64,000 nt of DNA, taken from Astropecten irregularis. Its lineage: Eukaryota > Echinodermata > Asteroidea > Paxillosida > Astropectinidae. Positions 33,481-46,042 of this stretch are shown here, in pieces; the first letter of the stretch is position 1, and each line of letters starts with the position of its first letter. The stretch spans positions 9,052,001 through 9,116,000 of the forward strand of contig OZ020244.1 of the NCBI GenBank assembly GCA_963971285.1. Direction: 5' to 3'. The notes under the pieces are model-generated. The model was not told the origin of the DNA and did no database searches. It saw only the letters and a program-made list of their open reading frames with translations. The position numbers were made by a program, and so were the translations under genes.

Positions 33481-34289
33481 GCCTTTTTTAGGCAAAGCTT
33501 TGGTGCTTTATAACTTCAGAACCACATGACCTATGATTTTGATATTGACATATGTTACATAACACGTGAATCTCAACAATTAATATATTCAATGTTGTGT
33601 ACAAATGACCTTCACTTCCGTACCGGAAGCTAAACTTTGACTCAAAATAACTCGAAAATGGAAGGATTTTGGCCCATAAAAAAAAGGCTAAAAGATGGAG
33701 ACATGATAGGGTTTTCAGAAAATGTAAATGATGATGTCATGTGGGCTGTATAGCGCCCTCTACGGTTGAATAAAGATATACAGTGATTACGTTATCCGAA
33801 AGTAAACGATGGATTTCTCCAAAATTTAGTATGTGTGAAACACTTATACATCTTGACATGTTTGTGAAATTTGAAGTCTGTGACGTCATTCAATTGGAAG
33901 TTATGCTGTATTAAAGGGAAAATTATGTTATTATTCAAATACTGTTTACTCAGTCATTACATGAGGTACATCAGTGAAAACTGCAAAATATTTACATCGT
34001 ATCCATTCTATGACGTCTGTAAATAATCAGTTACTTGTGATGAATTAACCAGAAGTTATTGTCCAGACAATGTTATATATATTTAAAGGTGATGACATGT
34101 ATACCTCCATGCTATTCAGTGTGTATAAAAAAAACGCAACAGGATTTAAATTCAAATTTGTGAAATTTATGTTAGCTTTCCAGCAAAGTGAATAGTAACA
34201 TGTTAAAGCCACATTTCTCCTCTTTCTAATGATATGTTTTTTAGTCATACACGGTCAAGGATAGCTGAGTAATCATTCTTTTTGGACAA
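33481..34289. other. Unassigned AT-rich sequence; no gene seen
   Basis: It contains a paired acttccg...cggaagc motif near 33612-33629 but no recognisable frame or element boundary. Confidence 0.5.
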
Positions 34290-34889
34290 TGGGCCAGAAT
34301 GGACTTGGGACCAAGTTTTACACACAGCTTAGAGCAACAAACTCATCAATGATTCTTTGATTTAATTAACACTTTCCCAAAGAAAAAAGTTACAAATCAG
34401 ACCTGGAAATGGATACTTACAGATTTTAAATGAAAATGTGATTGGGATTACTGAATCAATGGAAAACTTTCCTATGCAACAAAGGGGTGTGTTCAGACGC
34501 CTATGGTGGGCTCAGGATGGCGCATCAGCCCATTGACTAGTTGCAGTAAGAAACAGATTGGCTGAGGTTTTTGGACATCAAAAAGGGTGATTGCTTGTAT
34601 CATGATGTGGAGTGGCCATCGTGATCTCCGGATCTGACTTGTTGTTGTGACTTTTCTTCTGGGGTTATCTCAAGAGCAAAGTGTTTATTACCCTCCACCT
34701 GATATTGCAACTCTCCGACAAAGAATCATTGATGTGTTTGATGCTCTAAGCATACCAAATTTCATTGAAATCCGTGTCGGTTGGGTTCCAAAGCGCGTTG
34801 AATTGACACGGGATGACCCTTCTGTAATTTCTCCGCCATTTGATGATTCAAGCCAGTCACATCATCTGAAAAATGACAACAGAATATAG
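34290..34889 (+). pseudogene. Tc1/mariner-like DDE transposase remnant
   Basis: Pieces of a transposase are visible in different frames: WAQDGASAH at about 34507-34533, where the family has a catalytic Asp in QDGA; FFWGYLKSKV at about 34653-34682; and YYPPPDIATLRQRIIDVFDAL at about 34688-34750. The order and spacing fit the C-terminal half of Tc1/mariner-type transposases of invertebrates. Stops and frame changes lie between these pieces. TIRs were not identified, so the extent is approximate. Confidence 0.65.
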
Positions 34890-35143
34890 GGCCTATGCAT
34901 TAATGTAGGTCATGTATTGCTGGGTTTTGCTTATTTTGTTGGAACTCCTTTTTGTCAATGAAGTGATTTGGGTTCAGAACTCAGACCATGCATGGTCATC
35001 AAATCCATACACATCGAAATACCGGTATATGTACTATGTAGGGATATGTCATTGCAAGGAACCGTGATGCCACGTAGAATGAACAGTAAAGTACGGCATG
35101 TCAATCGACCATAGGTGTCGATTTCTTTTCATGATTTTTTTTT
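34890..35143. other. Spacer; no feature recognised
   Basis: Short unassigned sequence between the transposase remnant and the next repeat element. Confidence 0.4.
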
Positions 35144-36004
35144 AGCTGTTCCGACATTTCTGATGTCGGAACACGTTTAGTTTTCGTTCTGGTTTTTAGC
35201 TGTTCCGACATTCTGATGTCGGAACAGGTATTGTTTTCGTACGGATTTTAAATTATTATTATTCCTTCGAACTTTTGGCCCATTAGCTTTGTGCACTAAG
35301 TTTGTTTATTGTTTATCTCTTCTTAGCTTCTTCTGATCAGCTTAGATGAGGTATCGTATGAAAGCTTACAAGCTAAGGATCATTCTGACACTGAGTTGTA
35401 ACAATTCTTTTTTAATTAGCCACGTGACAGTCATTTGAATATTTAATTAGCAAATGTTGTGAAGTGCTACGGTAATGATTCTTTTGTAAAAGCTTTGTTA
35501 TATCATATAGTTGTGCATGCTGCCACGAAATTTAGTGTGACGTCATCATGACGTCATCAAAAAAGCTGATTTTTGATTAGCAGTATATCTCGAGAACGGT
35601 AAGTGCTACAGTTATGATTCTTTTTGCAAAAGCTTTGTTATATCATGTAGTTGTGCATGCTGCCACAACATTTACCTTGACGTCATTATGACATCATCAA
35701 AAAAGTTGATTTTTGGTTAGCAGTATATCTCGAGAAAGGTAAGTGCTATGGTTATGATTCTTTTTTTTTCAAAGCTTTGTAATAACATGTGGTGCATGCT
35801 GTAACGAAATTTACCATTGACGTCATCATGACGTCATAGAAAATCGGATTCTAATGTATCTCAAGAACGACACATGCTATGGTAATGATTCTTTTTATAA
35901 AAGCTTTGTTACATCATGTACATGAGTATGCTGCCATTAAATAGACTGACGTCATCATGACGTCATCAGAGCTTAAAAAGGTGATTAATTAAGTCGGAAC
36001 AGCT
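35144..36004. mobile_element. Inverted-repeat element carrying four tandem CRE-rich units
   Basis: agctgttccgac starts at 35144 and again at 35198; its reverse complement gtcggaacagct ends the block at 36004. Next to each left copy is a small hairpin (tgttccgaca / tgtcggaaca). Inside are four tandem units of about 130-141 bp, recognised by atgattcttttt...aaagctttgt at about 35474, 35613, 35754 and 35885. The units carry tgacgtcatcatgacgtca or variants at 35538, 35677, 35818 and 35948. No coding sequence is present. Confidence 0.7.
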
Positions 36005-37479
36005 CCGTGTTCGTCCACGAACACTTAAATGTCTAGTTGTTGGTTTTTTTTTTGGGGGGGGGGGTAGTTAGCGGGAGGGCGATAGCTCCTTCCCACACCA
36101 GGGACTTATAAAAAAAAACAGAGTCGGAAAGTTCCACTTAAGAGCATTTAAAACGATATTCATAAGAATTTAACATAAATAAAATCAATGCGAAGACACC
36201 AAAAACGAAATTGATCGGGGGATGGTTATACCATACAGGAAGGAAACAGAGGTTATACACACAATTACCCCCCCCCCCCCCCCCGGTCTCCGGGATCGAC
36301 ACCCATGCAATCGACAACAGTCCATAGCAAGGGAGCCACGAAGAAAACTTGTACGGTATACTGTACATGTATTACACCAAAGGTCCCTGTAGTGGTCAAG
36401 CTGGGTCCTATTAGTTACCACATGTCAAGGACAGTGGTTTCATTGCCCCTGCCATGCCATGCATGTATTATATATGCCCTCTGGGGAAAAGGTTGGGGAT
36501 TGTTTCAGCATACATAATGTACATGTATATGTGTGTTGCTGTTAAATGCAGCTAGACCATTAGTAAGGGATAGGCAAGACGAATATAAAATGTAGTCACC
36601 AACATTTAGATTTTTACATGGGCCTATAACTCCTCTACATTAGTTTTTAAACAATGTATAGGACCTTCAGTCATAGTGTGTTGCAAACCTTGAGGCTAAT
36701 GAACCTTCGTTCGACATACATTTTAGTACAGTACAGGATTTTTAACAAATATGTGCTCAAAATTTAAACTTACAAAGGCAAGATGAAGCACATTGCAATC
36801 AGATGTCCCATGGCAGCGGCTCATTATGAAAGACAGTCTGTACTCTGTAGCCATCTTTTACTGCAGTCCACTTGACGAAGTTCATCGAAGCTCTCTCTCA
36901 CGCCTCCAGTGCAAACCTAATACCGTAGGAGTAAAGTACAAGAAGACCATGCATCAGCTATATTTTCTCATAATGAATTATACATTGCAATTAGAAGTTA
37001 TGCGTTGGAATTTGGATGTATCTTCTCAAACCTGAAAATACACACTGCACAACATGGCATGAAATCTTTTCTTAATCGATATAGTCCAAACTTAGACAAC
37101 CCAAAACCATAAGAAGTCAGGGAAAAACAACTTTGCGGACCTAAACAATTGTGAACGGTATTTATGTTAACATTATTATTTATCTTAAATCTTTGGACAT
37201 TTAAAAACAGTAAGAGTAAAAGATACATTGGCAGGTGCTGCCCAGGGAAGACAAAAGTTAGAAGAAAAAAAAAACCTGTCATCAAAAGATGTGCCTTCCC
37301 AAACACCTGCCAACCAATTTTTATTTCATTTTCAGTTGAACCATGGTTGAACTAATAATTGAACTAAACTATTGCGCCATCAAAATGTATTTAATCTGCC
37401 AGTTAATAAAGGTACAAATCCGTTTAGGCGAGATATTTTAATTATTTTTTACTGTATACATCGAAATACATCGAAATAG
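36005..37479. other. Unassigned; poly-G and poly-C runs; no gene seen
   Basis: A G-run lies at about 36052-36063 and a C-run at about 36268-36284. No recognisable protein or repeat is present otherwise. Confidence 0.5.
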
Positions 37480-38249
37480 TACAACTGTATACATCGAAAT
37501 CTAGGCGTAACTATTAAGTCACTATAAGTTTGTAGTAGGGTCAAAATACCACTTGACCGCAAAACAATTGCAACAGAAGGTTTTATGTCATTTTCTGGTA
37601 GTATGAAGCCTGGCAAACAAAATATCAAAAATCGAGAAAAATCCAACTTCAGCAAGGGGTCTAACTGTGACGTCATCAAAATGGCCGCCAAAACGCTGAA
37701 AATGGCAAAATTATATCCATTAACATGTTGATTTCACTCATTGTTGTGGATTCCCCAGGTGACAATGTTTGTTCAGAAGCAAATTTCTGGATAAGGTAAT
37801 GAATATTTGTTACATAACAGTTCAGGTAAATCGATTTGACAGCCATATTGGATTTCAAAATGGCCGCCAATTTAGTAATTTTGCTTAATTATGTCAAAAT
37901 TGCACTGTAAGGGAAAACTTTATGCGCTAGAAATACTTCTAACCGATATACATGTGAATGTACAACTTCATGCAGCTAATGTAGCCATGTGACAGTCTCC
38001 GGCGTTGTGTTAGTGATTTCTATATGGCAATTTCAAGGGCTTCCGCTGGGTGATGAACTGGATAGCACTGCGCACTTGCGCTAAAAATAGCACCGAACCT
38101 CAGACAAACATTGCAACCGGCCGTGCAAACGTGTGGTGAGTGCCGAGTGGGGTATGTGTGCGCGTGCATGCATGGTGTGACGTCATTAGTGCTGAACGCT
38201 ATTGGTCTTTCAATCCCTTGCCGGTTGTTTTTCTAATATTCAATGAGGG

Positions 38250-38420
38250 AAGTCCGGTTGGCGTAGTGGTTCAAGTCCGGCTCAGTCCACAATAAGTGGA
38301 TTGGGTTTTCAGTCCCTACCTGATTCTGTGGGTTTTACCTAAAATATTATTCTGTTTTCCTCCCACCTCTAAAACCGTATCTTCATCTCATCTTCTCACC
38401 TTCCTTGAGGGCCTTTCGGA
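38250..38420 (+). mobile_element. tRNA-derived SINE-like element
   Basis: The box A sequence tggcgtagtgg at 38259-38269 matches the RNA polymerase III consensus. A box-B-like sequence ggttttcagtccc is at 38304-38316, about 35 bp downstream, a tRNA-like spacing. The flanking sequence is pyrimidine-rich (cctcccacctct). The 3' end is uncertain. It could instead be a decayed tRNA pseudogene. Confidence 0.6.
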
Positions 38421-38499
38421 AGTAAGTACTACAAGGTACAAGGTTGAAGTTGGAACATTGTGGAGGGACGGGGCATGACGGTTGAAGGGGTGACGAGAG

Positions 38500-39270
38500 C
38501 TGATGAGGCGTTTTCTGCCAAGGCCTCCAGCATCTTTGATGCGCTCATGCAGAAATATTGGGAGTGCTGTGGACAATGCCTTTTAGGAGTGGAAAAAGCT
38601 TTATGGATGTAGGCCGAAGTATCCAGTATTAGATGATGGTTGAGATGCATTCCACGAAGAGTCAGTCGGGTAGCATTTGTAGAAGCATCAGGAGATCCAA
38701 CAGGAAAACATTCGCATTGTGGCCTGCTTTGAAGGCTTCCTCAATGTAATCTGATAGCTGCATGACTTGATGGACTGTGTTGTGTCTTTTCCGGAAACCA
38801 GCCCTCTTGTGTATGGAAGCTGAGGTTTGACCATAGGTTCAAGCATGTTCTACCTCCATGGTTAATCAAGACGGGCAAAGAGAAGTCGTCTCAGCAAGTT
38901 GACTGGCACACAAAGGAGCAAGATGGTGGCAATACTTCTTGGGATTTTCAACGGGCTTGTTAGGCTTTGGAATGGTAATAATTGCAGCTTTGGGCCAGAT
39001 CTTGGCTATTGCCATGCCTGGTAATATGCACATAAAACAAAAATGTAGTTTCTTGATTTGGTAGCTAGCGACTAGTGAATTCCTCTGCAGAGAAGGGCTC
39101 CGAGAGATGACTGTCAAGTGTTTTAACTGCAAGTGCGTGGACCTTGCTGGTGTCATAGAACCGTCCATTTGTCAGGAATGGGTTGCTGTGATGAAATTCA
39201 ATGTTACTGGACATCTGGTCAGTGTGGGGCCTCTGCCAGTAAGGTGGTTGAAAGTCTTTCAAACAAGTCG
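38500..39270 (-). pseudogene. LINE reverse transcriptase fragment, minus strand
   Basis: On the minus strand a broken frame reads from about 39270: FHHSNPFLTNGRF, SEPFSAEEF, then MAIAKIWPKAAIITIPKPNKP and VENPKKY near 38930-39010. IxIPKPxK followed by (P)KxYRPISLL is the N-terminal reverse-transcriptase signature of Jockey/RTE-type LINEs. Further downstream VSGKDTTQSIKSCSYQI and KALSTALPI look like later palm segments, heavily mutated. Stops and frame shifts are frequent. Confidence 0.6.
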
Positions 39271-40075
39271 GCTGGACTATGTAAAACCAATTCTTTGGAC
39301 AGTCTGATGGGGGGGGGGGGGGGCGTCGGTGTGAGGCGGGGGTTGTACACCCACAGGTTTTCATTTTGTATTTTTGTACGTATGGATGTATATATATGTA
39401 TTAGCCTATGTGCACAAACGTCTATGGAAGTCCGACCCAGCTACATGATCATAGCCCAAATGTCTGAGGCTCATCTGACGCTTGTTCTTAGTCCATGTTT
39501 TCACAAACATCCCATACAAGACAAACCAATATTAACTTTCGTAGCATGGGCTAGGTGTCATTACACAAATCTACAATCATGTTTTTCACATGCTGACATG
39601 ACATATAATTTCTTTGAATGCAATGAGATGAAAATTTGCATTAAGGAGAAAGCGGTCATTTAAAATCCAATATGGCCGCCACGTCAGAGCTTTAAAATTA
39701 CAACTTCAATACGTTGCCTTCAAAATAATCATCCTAAATAATTATGTCCATAAGTAAAAGTCACTACAATGAATATCATGGATACAAATCTCACTCTGAG
39801 AGGTGAATTATTTGGAATACAAGCGATTTGAACATGATTATTTTGCCCAATACTGGGGTTTGGGCGGCCATTTTGATGACGTCACAGTTAGACCCCTTCC
39901 TGAGGTTGGATTTTTCTCGATTTTTGATATTTTGTTTGTCTGACCTCATACTACAAGAAATGCCATAAAACCTTCTGTTGCAATTTTTTGGGGGTTTGTG
40001 CACATTTCGTCATAGATTGACTCTACTATTGCCATTTTTAAACTGTACCATGCACAGTGTAGGCGTACTCCATTA

Positions 40076-40627
40076 GATACAGTAAACTATTTCAGTACTT
40101 TTATTCCTCCATGATTTTGTTCAAGTATAGAATAGGCATAGATGAACCAATGATGAATATAAACACAAGAAACTTAAAAGAAAGCGTGGATATATACACA
40201 AAAACGCGAAAATACTCACCGTGTTTCACCGAATCATGAGGAATTCCTGAGGCAACTGCACCGAGACGACAAACGTTCCACTTGCTTCCCGCATACAAAT
40301 AAAATCTAACGGTCGTCTGTTTATAATGCTGTGTTTTCATTGGCTAGTGAGTAGTGGGCTACAGCGTATACAAGGTAATAGGTTCAAGGCTTCCTGGCAA
40401 AGTTACTGTACAGTGTTGATTTATAGTCATTAATTCATTCATTTTGTGAACAGGAAGACGTTGACAACCTCTGTTGTTTGATCCATCCAGTGATTCATGG
40501 ATTGTGTATTATTGTATTATTATTATGTTTCCTTTTTCATAACGTATATGTTGGTTTGTTAGACATTAATTTTAGTTTTTTACTGAGTGAAAAGGGCAGT
40601 GATAAAGATTAATAGTCAAAGCACTGG
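40076..40627. other. Unassigned; no gene seen
   Basis: AT-rich sequence with a short ATT repeat near 40510-40525 and no recognisable frame. Confidence 0.4.
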
Positions 40628-40830
40628 TTATCATACTTAGGTTTTTGTCAAAGAAATACAGATTCATGCGCAAAAATATCAAGCACGATAAAAAAACAGT
40701 CATCTGTGAACATTTCAGTCCCATACGGTGCCCATTTGGGTTTTTTACAAAACAGTGAAAAACAGCCACAGTATTTTTTTAAGTCTTTTCTCTTGTATTT
40801 GTTATCTTTGAAAGATCAAAGAAAGTTTGG
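40628..40830 (+). repeat. Dispersed repeat, copy 2
   Basis: It shares tttttgtcaaagaaatacag, gcaaaaatatcaa and tttcagtcccatacggtgcc with copies at 16138 and 41208. It is non-coding. Confidence 0.75.
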
Positions 40831-41207
40831 AAGAAAGTTTGGCTTCATATGCGTAGTCATTATTTTGAGGACAGCCGTATATAAGAGTGCTCCGTGCTAT
40901 TTAAGAAGTAAAATTGAAGGGCAAACATTGAACTCCTGCATGTACTTCACATGATCGCCTATTTATAATGTATATAAAGAATATTTATTTTCCAACCGCA
41001 ACATCCAAACCCCAAGGTTTGACTTGACTTGATATGATCTTCAAATTTATGTTGAATATTAAACTGAGAAAGTTGGGAATGGAAAATAAAGTTTGTAATC
41101 ACCCGCCCCCCCCCCAAAAAAAAAAAACCGTATCGCGCCCAAGCTATTATATACTGAATGGGAGCATTTTAATTGAACAGACAAGTGCATTAAGTAAATA
41201 TGTAATA

Positions 41208-41430
41208 TCATACTTTGGATTTTGTCAGAGAAATACAGATTCTTGGGCAAAAATATCAAGAAAGATATAGTAACAATCATTATTTTGTGAAATTTTGTGT
41301 TATGTCCCAGACGGTGTCCACTTATAGTGAGAAAACAGTGGAAACGGCCACCACGATTATTTCTACGTCTTTATTTTTGATCTTTGAAAGGTCAAAAATT
41401 GTTTTGTTGACTAGTTTTACTCTTTTCTGG
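41208..41430 (+). repeat. Dispersed repeat, copy 3
   Basis: It is the same family as the copies at 16138 and 40628, here with changes in the middle (atgtcccagacggtgtcc). It is followed by tagttttactcttttctgga, which also occurs after copy 1. Confidence 0.75.
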
Positions 41431-44255
41431 ATGAATACAGCATTTCAGGCAGAAATATTCCATGGTTTCTACCATCACCATCTTTATACTTCACCGAACT
41501 TGCAATAATTCCTAAACTTGACGTGTCCTTCCACTAATATTGTAGGTTTATAATTCGCATGATGCACCCTTCATTATTTTCACTGCAATGGAGTAAGATT
41601 ACTTTGTTAAAATGATGGCGAATGCCCTTTTTGTGTGCAATTATAAGTATATCCGAGGATGAAGACTGACACAAGTTTAATATGATTTAAATACTTAACA
41701 TCTCCTAAAAGAAAATAACTTTCCAATTTTTTATACAATAAATACTGGACAACAATATTTTAAGCAATTCGAACATTTTTATCAAAGTTAAATTTTTCAT
41801 GAATTTCCAATTTTTTCCTTAAAAAAATGCGTACGAGTACAAAGTGCTCAACCCTAAAACTTTTCCATCGTTGGGGCAAAATTTTGAAATGCAAAATTTT
41901 GTGATTTTATATCAAAAATTAACTCATTTGAAATGTAAACATGTTTAAATCCAATATTTCGATATCCTTGCTCAGAAATTTGGTTAAATAAGTGTTGCAG
42001 GAAGCCAACCGCGGCAGTATTTTTGAAGTATTGATGCTACTCTCCATTCTTGTCACGAGCCTTTCGCTTATCGTCTTGACTTTCCAAAAGAATTCGCCCA
42101 CTTATAATAATAATTGTAAGAAATACAACAATTATTTCCGCTTGTTTTTCTTCTGATGGACCCTTGGGTTTTCAGTCTCAGAAAAAGGGCCGCCAGGAGC
42201 GGCCAGGCTATAGTTTGCAAAATCATCAATTAAAGTACATTTTGTTTTTAAAATCAGCTTTAATTTAATTTAAATTATAATGTTTTATTATATTTCACGC
42301 AGACATGACAGGATACTGAAATTGTCGGCTTATTGTCATTATAGTGTAACCTGAAATATTGACACACCTTGACAAACAGAGGATTTTATAGGACGAGACG
42401 CGAACTGTTTATTAAACAGAAACACAAATCAAAACCAGCCAAAAATAATTTTCTATATAACCATGAAAAAATATATGATATCATGACTAATATCCGACAG
42501 TGAGCCTATTATTTGATATTTTCTTTCCAAAAATCCAGAGATTTGTTATATTCAATGGTTGCTTTTTAATATATAAAAAAGAAAAGAATAATATAAATAG
42601 GCATATTCAAAATGCGTGTTTGCATGGGCCGCCAATGCAGCAGTATCACCCTTCCCTCTCGCTCGCACTTCCATCAATTCTATTTTCTTTCTTTTTAAAT
42701 TATTTTACTTCAGGTAAAGTTCATTTTCTCTCCAAATATACAAGTTCTTTTAGATGCATGACAGGCAAATAAAATGCACACAATGCAATTTGTTTACAAA
42801 TTTAGAAATATTTATTTTGGACCCGTACTACCCAACACTCGACTGACGAAATATTAAGTACACCATAATGAGGATTATAGAAATAATAATGTTGCGTATT
42901 AAAGTCACATCAAGGTAATGATACCCGTTAACTAATTAGTCAATGAATTGCACATTAAACGGTGATACTCTGTGTACAAAACATGTTAAACAACTGTTAT
43001 AACTTGTGATAATATAGAACTCGAAAATATAATTTCACATTTATGAACTGAGCAGAAAGGTTAGTATTCTTCGACAAAAGTTAATGACAACTTAATAGGC
43101 CCTATAATAAGTTTACTCATTTGTAGGCTATTGCGCATAAGTTCAAATGTAAAGGCGTTCAAATAAACAAATTCTATAAATATCATGTGAAACAAAAAAT
43201 TACTCGACTTTATACATTTACACGCACTAACAGTTAATGAAAAGTAATAATAACACACCAACATGCTATATTAAAACATCCATATATCTCAGACCTCAAC
43301 TTAACACAGGTAAGAAAAGCAACAATACATCAAGCCCCAAAACATTAGCAAGCCACCATCATTACATGTATATCTTAAGACATGTGTAGGAGAGGAATTT
43401 AAACATATATTTTTGATTGGATTTTAAGCATTACAATTGTATATGTACAAAGAAAAGATTTCAGATTAAGTTTCAAAGAATCAAGCCTTTTGATTCACCC
43501 TTGTTGTTGCTGTAAACTTGCTTTGGCCATGAAGGAATTACTTTTATTTGCTCTGTTTCCAGATTTTTTCTGTAATTAACTGAGGCCTATTCCATTCAAG
43601 GCATGACCAAGCAATCAACAAAATTTTGAAATAATGCTCCCCTACCGAATGTGCAAAACTGCCAAGGTTATACTGGACATAATGTCAGGGTATGAACAGT
43701 ACAAAATAATGTTGAACAGCCTTTTGGCAAGCAGCAGTTAACCCAGGCTCGATTCCTCCATGGTGTGAAATGGTACGGATGGAATCACAAAACGTGTTTA
43801 ACACTTCAATAACCCTTCAACGCAGAGTCATGAGGAAATGGCACGTAATAAGTACTATGAGGCTTCTTTCAGTTGCTGGAACCGAAATCAGATTTCTGAT
43901 ATTTCGTTCTATACTTTTGTACTGAAATATAACTCTTTCATTTTTGGTCATTACCAACCCAATCCTATCTTTAAAATGCTGTTCGAATTTCGGATATCAA
44001 CGCTAAAATTTCAAATTTCCATTTTATACGACGACAGTAATGTTGAATTGCAAAAGCACGACTTTGAATATCACGCACGGTACTGGCCTGCATAGATTAG
44101 ATTGTGCATCTAGGCCTATATAATAAATATTGTTTACTGGTATATAACTTCGTACCGTGAACAGCAAAATTAATTATCAATACAATTAATAAACTGCAGC
44201 AAGTACTCGAAGTTAACCAAAGTAATGATTTGGGATAAATAAAATGACAGGAGAT
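41431..44255. other. AT-rich unassigned region; no gene seen
   Basis: No frame with recognisable domains, no TIR pair and no tandem repeat was found over this 2.8 kb. Several short frames read as low-complexity AT translation. Confidence 0.5.
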
Positions 44256-44336
44256 GGCCTGACGTTTCGATCCTTGCAAGATATCTGTCTTTCTCAAAGG
44301 AACCCTTTTTTGCTAAGAAGATTGAAACGTCAGGCC
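44256..44336. repeat. Inverted repeat with cctgacgtttcgatc arms
   Basis: ggcctgacgtttcgatc at 44256-44272 pairs with gattgaaacgtcaggcc at 44320-44336 around a loop with tgtctttctcaaagga. Similar sequence motifs are common at the ends of Penelope-like elements in marine invertebrates; this is recalled from the family, not shown here. Confidence 0.55.
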
Positions 44337-44609
44337 CTCCTAACTCTATAAGTAAATTTCTCCATAGTTTTAAGGTACGTGTATATGGCATGCAATCTTT
44401 TTCTCCATCATGGACTTATATAAAGAACCACCACGGGTTAAGACATTGCGTTATAATGATGTACATGTACTGTACATGTACAATGTGGTGTACAGTGTGG
44501 TTTGTTCTAGCTCTGTGAATTGCATGATGTTATGTAACGCTAGAACTGACTTGGCTCAAGTTACTGGCCGAGGGCCTTGAACAACGAGGTCTGACAATGT
44601 GTAATGTAC

Positions 44610-46042
44610 TGTTGCGAACCTTGCCTGGACCGATTTCGGAACACCGAAGCACTAGCGCCCTCTAGAATTGTGTCCTTTCTGTACACGTGCTCATTTAATT
44701 CCCATTGACTATCTACTATTTGCTATTGATTATGTATTGACCAAATACTGATCAGTGTAATTGCTAGGCTAAGCTATTTCTGGCCCTCAAGACCCTTGCA
44801 ATGCCGCGTGACACGATCGTCTGAGATTGCGCCATATCTTGCATATGCAATATGCCCCAGAAGCTCATGCTGCGTCATGCATTATTCAGAGCCACAGCGA
44901 GCGATCACGTAAAGCCCCTCCCCCTAGCTCCACGATGAAAGTGCTCTGTGGGACTTAGACTATTTTGCTCACATTTCTCTCGGAGTTCATCACTTCGCTC
45001 CCGAAGTGGTTGGCCGTGTAGGCTCCGATAGGCGACCGCCTACAGTCACCGTGTCTGACCGCTAAGTTCCCCAGTGCACTCTCGTTGACCACCCTTGATG
45101 CTGCATGCCTGCACGCAAGCCCCTGCAATGCTTTGTACACAGGGCTAGATTATGTGTACATCGAATGCTACTTGTCTCCTGAACACGGCGCCCCGTATAC
45201 CTAGTTGTCAATCAGAGCTTCTAGCGCGAAGTTGTGCCAAATAAGGAGATAGAAGTTGTTGTGTAACATGCTTTCGCACATATCCCGCGACATGCTTTTG
45301 CACCTGTCCCGACATCCTTTGCACACTGTCCATACATGCTTATGCACACGTTTGCACACGTCCCGCCATGCTTTCGCACACGTCCCGCCATGCTTTTGCA
45401 AACGTTCCTACCGCCTTAGGCTATGGATACTTCACCGTGCTGCTTTCCCATTGGCTAAGGTGTATATTCTTCCTTATGTTTTATTCATTCTTAGGCCCAG
45501 GATTCTCGATATTAAGTCGAGCTTATCCTAAGAGTCGATGTTCATTCGCTGATGAGCACCGGTTCCGATCAAAGCTAGCAATACCCGTACCGTGCGTTAT
45601 TCCAATAGAGCAGTGCCTCGTCGTGTCTATTGGTCTACAAGCAATGCTGCGTTGTGCCTCCGATCGTAAGCATTGACTTGCATGTTGTAAAGTATACCCC
45701 CGTATACTTCCCTGCGTTCTGGGTTATTGGTATCCCCGTACCATGCCACGTACGTAACACGTATACCCGAATGGTGTATGTGCGGCTATCGTGGGATGCG
45801 TGACCTTGGGTTAGCTATGCTGAGATTTACCGGCTGTCCAGTGTAAACTGATAAAGGTTTCATCGTATACAATCTCGTATACTCTGTCCATGTGCTTATA
45901 TGTCATGTTCTGTGATTACAGATCGAGAATGTTAATAAACCAACTCCAGTCATATTTTGTCACGAAGTTACTGTCTTCCGTATTACATATATTATTTGCG
46001 TGTCTGTAGTTGAGTCAAACCTCAATGGTTAGGTACGCAACA
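44610..46042 (+). mobile_element. Solo LTR, about 1.43 kb
   Basis: The ends are tgttgcgaacc and ggtacgcaaca, giving TG...CA with a short terminal inverted repeat (tgttgcg / cgcaaca). The flanks gtac (44606-44609 and 46043-46046) form a 4-bp target duplication. An aataaa signal lies near 45931, placing the orientation as plus. A minisatellite of six 22-25 bp units (catgctttcgcacacg) lies at 45267-45415. No gag or pol follows, so the internal part was removed by recombination between LTRs. A 4-bp duplication is most usual for Ty3-like elements; this assignment is weak. Confidence 0.75.

Larger units (their letters stand above)
37480..40075. mobile_element. DNA-transposon-like element with inverted arms, about 2.6 kb
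   Basis: The stretch at 37560-37700 (caacagaaggttttatg, atcaaaaatcgagaaaaatc, gtgacgtcatcaaaatggcc) is repeated inverted at about 39865-39985. A second inner pair (ttggatttcaaaatggccgc at about 37848 against its inverse at about 39663) extends the arms. Between them lie a tRNA-type SINE and a LINE fragment. The exact ends and a target duplication are not resolved, and no transposase frame was seen. Confidence 0.6.

Noticed and set aside
38250..38330. Functional tRNA gene
   Set aside because: Box A and a box-B-like sequence are present, but the acceptor stem and anticodon arm do not fold, so a SINE or tRNA pseudogene is more likely.
39309..39325. Poly-G run as a feature
   Set aside because: Homopolymer runs occur at several places here (26421, 36052, 36268, 39309, 55168) and may include sequencing length errors; none alone supports a call.
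45267..45676. Frames of 91 and 102 residues in the LTR
   Set aside because: They run through the LTR minisatellite and show repeats of the array, not a protein domain.
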